Shown piece by piece: positions 60,743 to 64,000 of a DNA stretch of 64,000 bases (the stretch's first letter is position 1; the number at the start of each line of letters is the position of its first letter). The notes under the pieces are model-generated. The model was given only the letters and a program-made list of their open reading frames with translations, was not told where the DNA came from and did not search any database. Both the position numbers and the translations under genes were made by a program. Source of the stretch: CAVQAH01 sp963784195 (GTDB lineage Bacteria > Acidobacteriota > Vicinamibacteria > Vicinamibacterales > 2-12-FULL-66-21); NCBI GenBank assembly GCA_963784195.1, contig CAWARA010000029.1, positions 13,317-77,316 of the forward strand, in the 5' to 3' direction.

Positions 60743-62719
60743 GTGGAACACGCCCTGGCTGGGAGGCCGAAAGTGCAGGCAGGGAGCGGGGAAATCGCAG
60801 CTCCAATTCGAGACACGGTGTCCGCGGCGGACGCGAGGACGCCGGCGGCGGTGCCTGCCTGGGCGTCGGCGCGCTTCTATGTCTACGGGGTGATCACGTT
60901 TGGCTCGATCGTGTTGGTCGACGCGGTCCGCCAGCTCCTGAATCACCCGCCCGGATCGAACTGGTGGCTCCTCCTTGGCCTGACCCTGCTGAGCGGATCG
61001 GCAGTGCTCAAGATTCCCTCGACGTCGGTGAACTTCTCCATCTCCGACGTGTTCACGCTGACGAGTGCTGTCGTCTTCGGACCCGCGGCTGGAGCGGTGA
61101 CGGTTGCGGTCGATTGCCTGGCCATCTCGTATCGTCTGCAGCGATCGGACCCCCCGCTGACCGCCGACCGTCTGCTCTTCAATGCGGTGGTCCCGCCGCT
61201 GGCGATGTGGATAGCGGCCCATCTCTTTTTCTTCACTGCGGGCGTCGATCCCTGGCAGCCGCGCATTCTCTCGCTGGATACCACCGCACCCGCGTTGCTG
61301 CTCACCGCCGGGGCCTACTTCCTGCTCAACACGTATGCGGTGGCGCTCGCGGTGGCGCTGCACGAACGCGCGAGCGTCGTGGCTCTCTGGACGGCGCACC
61401 TTAGGAGCCTGTGGGTGAGTTTTCTCGGGGGCGCCGTCGGTGCGGGCTTCGTGGTGTTTGCGCTCGAGCACGGGAAGTACGGCATCACCGTCCTTGGGCT
61501 TCCGCTGCTGCTCGCGATGATCCTGCACTTCGCCTATCGGAATGCCACCGGGCGCGTCGAGGATCAGGTGCACCATCTGGCGGAGCTGAACCGGCTGCAT
61601 CTCTCGACGGTGGAATCGCTCGCGCATGCGATCGACGCAAAAGACTCGGTCACCCACAGCCACATCAGGCGGGTGCAGAGCTTCGCGCTCGTCCTGGCGA
61701 AACGTGTCGGTCTACGGGACGAAGCGCAACTCAAGGCGCTCGAGGCAGCGGCGCTGCTGCACGACATCGGCAAGCTCGCGGTGCCCGAGCACATCCTCAA
61801 CAAGCCGGGGCGCCTGACGGCGGCCGAATTCGAGAAGATGAAGACCCACGCGCCGGTCGGCGCCGAGATCCTGGCGGAGGTGGATTTCCCATACCCGGTC
61901 GTCCCCCTCGTCCGTCACCACCACGAGAACTGGGACGGCTCCGGGTATCCCGACGGCATCAGTGGCACAAACATTCCCGTCGGCGCCCGCATTCTGTCCA
62001 TCATCGACTGCTATGACGCGCTGACGTCTGACCGTCCATACCGGCGGGCGTTGCCGCCGGCGGCTGCATTCGCGATCATCCGCGAACGGCGTGGCACGAT
62101 GTACGACCCGGTGCTCGTCGATGCGTTCGAACGGATCTATCAGACACTCGACACGGAAGCGTTAACCGACGCGCCTCCAATGCCATCGCGGGTGGCCGTC
62201 GACGCACACGCTCAGGAAACGACGGGAAGGGCATCCAGCGAAACCCCACCGGAACCGCTGTGTGTCGCGTTTGATCTGGGCGCGGCGCTCGCGATCTGTG
62301 ATGGCGATGTGAAGTCCGTAGGAGCCACGATGTGGCTGCACGTGAGCCGATTGGAGAACGTCGCAAACGCGGCCATCTATCTGGTCAACGAGGGACGGGA
62401 ACGGCTGTCCGCAGCTTACGCAGCCGGACCTGATGCGGATACGCTGGCGAAACTGGACATTCCCGTGGGTGAGCGTTTGAGCGGTTGGGTGGCAGCGACT
62501 GGCCAGTCGATGTGCAACGCTGACGCGGCTCTCGATCTGATGGGCGAAGTTCCGCACCTGCGTTGCGCGATCGCCGTGCCGCTGAAGACCGGCGACGGCG
62601 TGTCCGGCGTCGTTGTCTGGTATGCGCACACGCCTGACGCTTTCGACGAATCCGCCCACCAACTGCTTGAGAGTATCGCCCCGGCTATCGCCGCGCGCGT
62701 TTCGGCCGGGCGCGCCTGA
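60743..62719 (+). CDS. membrane HD-GYP phosphodiesterase with GAF domain
   Basis: A 658-residue protein. Six to eight hydrophobic segments (about 45-265, MASE-like) precede an HD-GYP domain (about 285-455) with HSHIRRVQ, the metal motif LLHDIGKLAVPEHIL, HHHENWDGSGYPDGI and RILSIIDCYDALTSDRPYR. HD-GYP enzymes hydrolyse cyclic di-GMP, and the key residues are kept. A GAF domain (about 500-655, LAKLDIPVGERLSGWVAATG) closes the protein. GTG start; earlier in-frame starts are absent. Domain order (sensor-HD-GYP-GAF) is less common than GAF-HD-GYP. Confidence 0.88.
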   Translation: MEHALAGRPKVQAGSGEIAAPIRDTVSAADARTPAAVPAWASARFYVYGVITFGSIVLVDAVRQLLNHPPGSNWWLLLGLTLLSGSAVLKIPSTSVNFSISDVFTLTSAVVFGPAAGAVTVAVDCLAISYRLQRSDPPLTADRLLFNAVVPPLAMWIAAHLFFFTAGVDPWQPRILSLDTTAPALLLTAGAYFLLNTYAVALAVALHERASVVALWTAHLRSLWVSFLGGAVGAGFVVFALEHGKYGITVLGLPLLLAMILHFAYRNATGRVEDQVHHLAELNRLHLSTVESLAHAIDAKDSVTHSHIRRVQSFALVLAKRVGLRDEAQLKALEAAALLHDIGKLAVPEHILNKPGRLTAAEFEKMKTHAPVGAEILAEVDFPYPVVPLVRHHHENWDGSGYPDGISGTNIPVGARILSIIDCYDALTSDRPYRRALPPAAAFAIIRERRGTMYDPVLVDAFERIYQTLDTEALTDAPPMPSRVAVDAHAQETTGRASSETPPEPLCVAFDLGAALAICDGDVKSVGATMWLHVSRLENVANAAIYLVNEGRERLSAAYAAGPDADTLAKLDIPVGERLSGWVAATGQSMCNADAALDLMGEVPHLRCAIAVPLKTGDGVSGVVVWYAHTPDAFDESAHQLLESIAPAIAARVSAGRA

Positions 62720-62741
62720 GTCGATTCACTCTCGCAACCAG

Positions 62742-63743
62742 TCAGCGAACCCACGTCACGCCATCCGGTGCGGGGCCGACGGGAAACGTACGGGCAACCT
62801 TCCGTGCCGCGACGTCGATCACCGAGAGGCGGTTGTCGGAGGGGTGGCTCACCGCGACGTAGTCTCCGCCCGGGGACACGCTGATGACCTTGCCCGCTGA
62901 CGCCAGGTCGATCGTCGCGACCTCCTGGCGTTTTGCCACGTTGATCAGCGACACGCGTGCTCCCTGCACCAGCAGCACCTGACGCCCGTCTGGCGTGAAG
63001 GTCAGCCTGCCGAAGTCGGCGGCAGGAAGCTCGACGGATGCGATCACCTTGTCCGATGCGGTCGAGATGATGTGCACCCGCTTCTGCTCGTGAGCGATGA
63101 CCCACACCTCGCGGCCGTCGGGTCTGACATCGATGCCCGACATCGCGCCGCCTTCGACGACGGTCTTGATCGCGCCGGTCGTCCGGTTGATCGCGGTGAC
63201 GCTCTTGCCTTCGAGGTGGGGCACATACAGCTTGTTGCCGTCGGGCGTCACCTCGACGAACCAGCCGCCATCCGCTTTGACCCCCCACGACTTGCGAACG
63301 TTGCCGGACTTCACGTCGACTTCGAGCACGGAGCGCGCAGGCGCGCAGGCTATCCACAGAATCGCGTTGTTGCGGCTGACGCGCACGTCGTGCGGAATTT
63401 GATAACTGGGGCCGAGGTCGAACGTTCGCTGCGTCTTGCGATCGCTCAGGTCCAGGAGGCTGACGCTTCGGCCCGGCGTTCCGCCTGGGCCCGAGCCGGC
63501 ATTCGCCACGAAGGCGAAACGCTTGTCGATCGACGTGATGATCTCGTGCGGTCCGAGGCTGACGGGGAACGTGGCGACCGTTGCGCCCGTTTCGGACGAG
63601 ACCATTGCCACGCGCGAGTCCCCGCTGAGGGACACAAGGATGATCCCCTCCCGCGCCCACTGCGGAGCTGCCGCGCCTGAGGCTATGCGCAGCGCGACGC
63701 TGACGGCCAGCGTGCTCGCGACGGCGACGGCCAGGAATCGCAC
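62742..63743 (-). CDS. exported YVTN/YncE-like beta-propeller protein
   Basis: A 333-residue seven-bladed propeller protein. Signal peptide from a GTG start (RFLAVAVASTLAVSVALRIASGAAA). Repeats about 42 residues long carry the family pattern, for example FVEVTPDGNKLYVPHLEGKSVTAINRTTGAI and RLTFTPDGRQVLLVQGARVSLINVAKRQEV. Such proteins are periplasmic or surface proteins of mostly unknown ligand. It is convergent with the HD-GYP gene, with 22 bases between the stops. Confidence 0.88.
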   Translation of the reverse strand: MRFLAVAVASTLAVSVALRIASGAAAPQWAREGIILVSLSGDSRVAMVSSETGATVATFPVSLGPHEIITSIDKRFAFVANAGSGPGGTPGRSVSLLDLSDRKTQRTFDLGPSYQIPHDVRVSRNNAILWIACAPARSVLEVDVKSGNVRKSWGVKADGGWFVEVTPDGNKLYVPHLEGKSVTAINRTTGAIKTVVEGGAMSGIDVRPDGREVWVIAHEQKRVHIISTASDKVIASVELPAADFGRLTFTPDGRQVLLVQGARVSLINVAKRQEVATIDLASAGKVISVSPGGDYVAVSHPSDNRLSVIDVAARKVARTFPVGPAPDGVTWVR

Positions 63744-63915
63744 GCGGGGAGGATATGCCCGCCAAACGGCCTTCGCCCCCTTTCTGGGACGAGATGAGCG
63801 AGCCGTGTCCTAGGTGTCGAGCGCGAGGGTCGAGTGCACGGGACAGGTTCTACGTAAACCTTCGTACAGCCCTCAACGTCAAAGCCGAAGCGAAACCCTT
63901 GCAGGGAGCCGTGGC
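63744..63915. other. divergent intergenic region at right edge
   Basis: 172 bases upstream of the propeller gene and of a possible gene entering from 63916. No clear promoter was recognised. Confidence 0.4.
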
Positions 63916-64000
63916 GTGAATTTGAAGATTTGGGCCTCAATCGCGCTGCTGACCGCTGTCTCTATTGAGTATCCTTTCCCATCGCCCATCGCCCATCGCC
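63916..64000 (+). CDS. possible start of a secreted protein, cut by window edge
   Basis: GTG at 63916 with AGGGAG upstream opens MNLKIWASIALLTAVSIEYP, which looks like a signal peptide. After about 20 codons the frame runs straight into the family C heptamer array. Either the gene is short and ended by the array, or this is a chance frame. Low confidence. Confidence 0.25.
   Translation, partial: MNLKIWASIALLTAVSIEYPFPSPIAHR
63978..64000. repeat. heptamer array, family C copy 2, running off the edge
   Basis: Three GCCCATC words at the very end of the window, the same array type as 6192-6262. It continues beyond the window. Confidence 0.8.

Overview
The window is a GC-rich bacterial chromosome segment. 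I infer an acidobacterium, most likely Vicinamibacteria-like. The main reason is five essentially complete copies plus three decayed remnants of the long MacB/FtsX-type permease known as acidobacterial duplicated orphan permease (ADOP), several of them preceded by a small PadR regulator. Oar-like TonB receptors, many secreted beta-propeller or hydrolase proteins and a cox cluster also fit. No rRNA, tRNA, phage or CRISPR locus was recognised.

Layout. 1-11 kb: the N-terminal two thirds or more of an Oar/TonB receptor running off the left edge, an ankyrin protein, a 4CL-like acyl-CoA ligase, a sensor kinase, HdeD, an ADOP stub, a secreted amidohydrolase and an IS481-like element. 11-20 kb: PadR plus a heavily indel-broken ADOP, a HEAT-repeat/cyclophilin protein, an ArsR-SRPBCC fusion and an intact ADOP. 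20-30.5 kb: EamA transporter, XdhC, MocA-like molybdopterin nucleotidyltransferase, then a form I aerobic CO dehydrogenase operon coxM-S-L-G, an XdhC/CoxI-YHS fusion, coxD and coxE. CoxL carries the AYRCSFR signature, so the cluster predicts oxidation of CO as an energy source, with the downstream genes maturing the Mo-Cu site. 30.5-40.3 kb: PadR-ADOP-HExxH peptidase operon, an ADOP/DJ-1 operon behind a double palindrome, an exported hydrolase and an AraC regulator. 40.4-51.3 kb: lipoprotein, decayed IS110, two-component pair, DUF2911, a PQQ-propeller/esterase fusion, a secreted protein, a DinB-tRNA-binding-domain fusion, a PadR/ADOP remnant and an AraC regulator. 51.5-64 kb: two PadR-ADOP pairs facing each other, a four-helix-bundle gene cassette, a subtilase, an HD-GYP protein and a YVTN propeller protein.

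The most unusual content is non-coding. About fourteen intergenic arrays are built from short tandem words. Six families with unrelated sequences (A-F below) share an exact 7-bp period with variable positions inside the word, and many arrays fold back as long inverted repeats. Two insertion sequences lie inside such arrays, several genes end inside them and take their last codons and stop from them, and a four-helix-bundle (23S-IVS-type) gene is bracketed by inverted 13-bp arrays. Two ~310-bp nested hairpins (family J) show changes on both sides of the same stem. I do not recognise these as a named element family.

Many genes contain single-base frameshifts, including one compensated insertion/deletion pair, so indel errors in the assembly are a real possibility and are flagged gene by gene.
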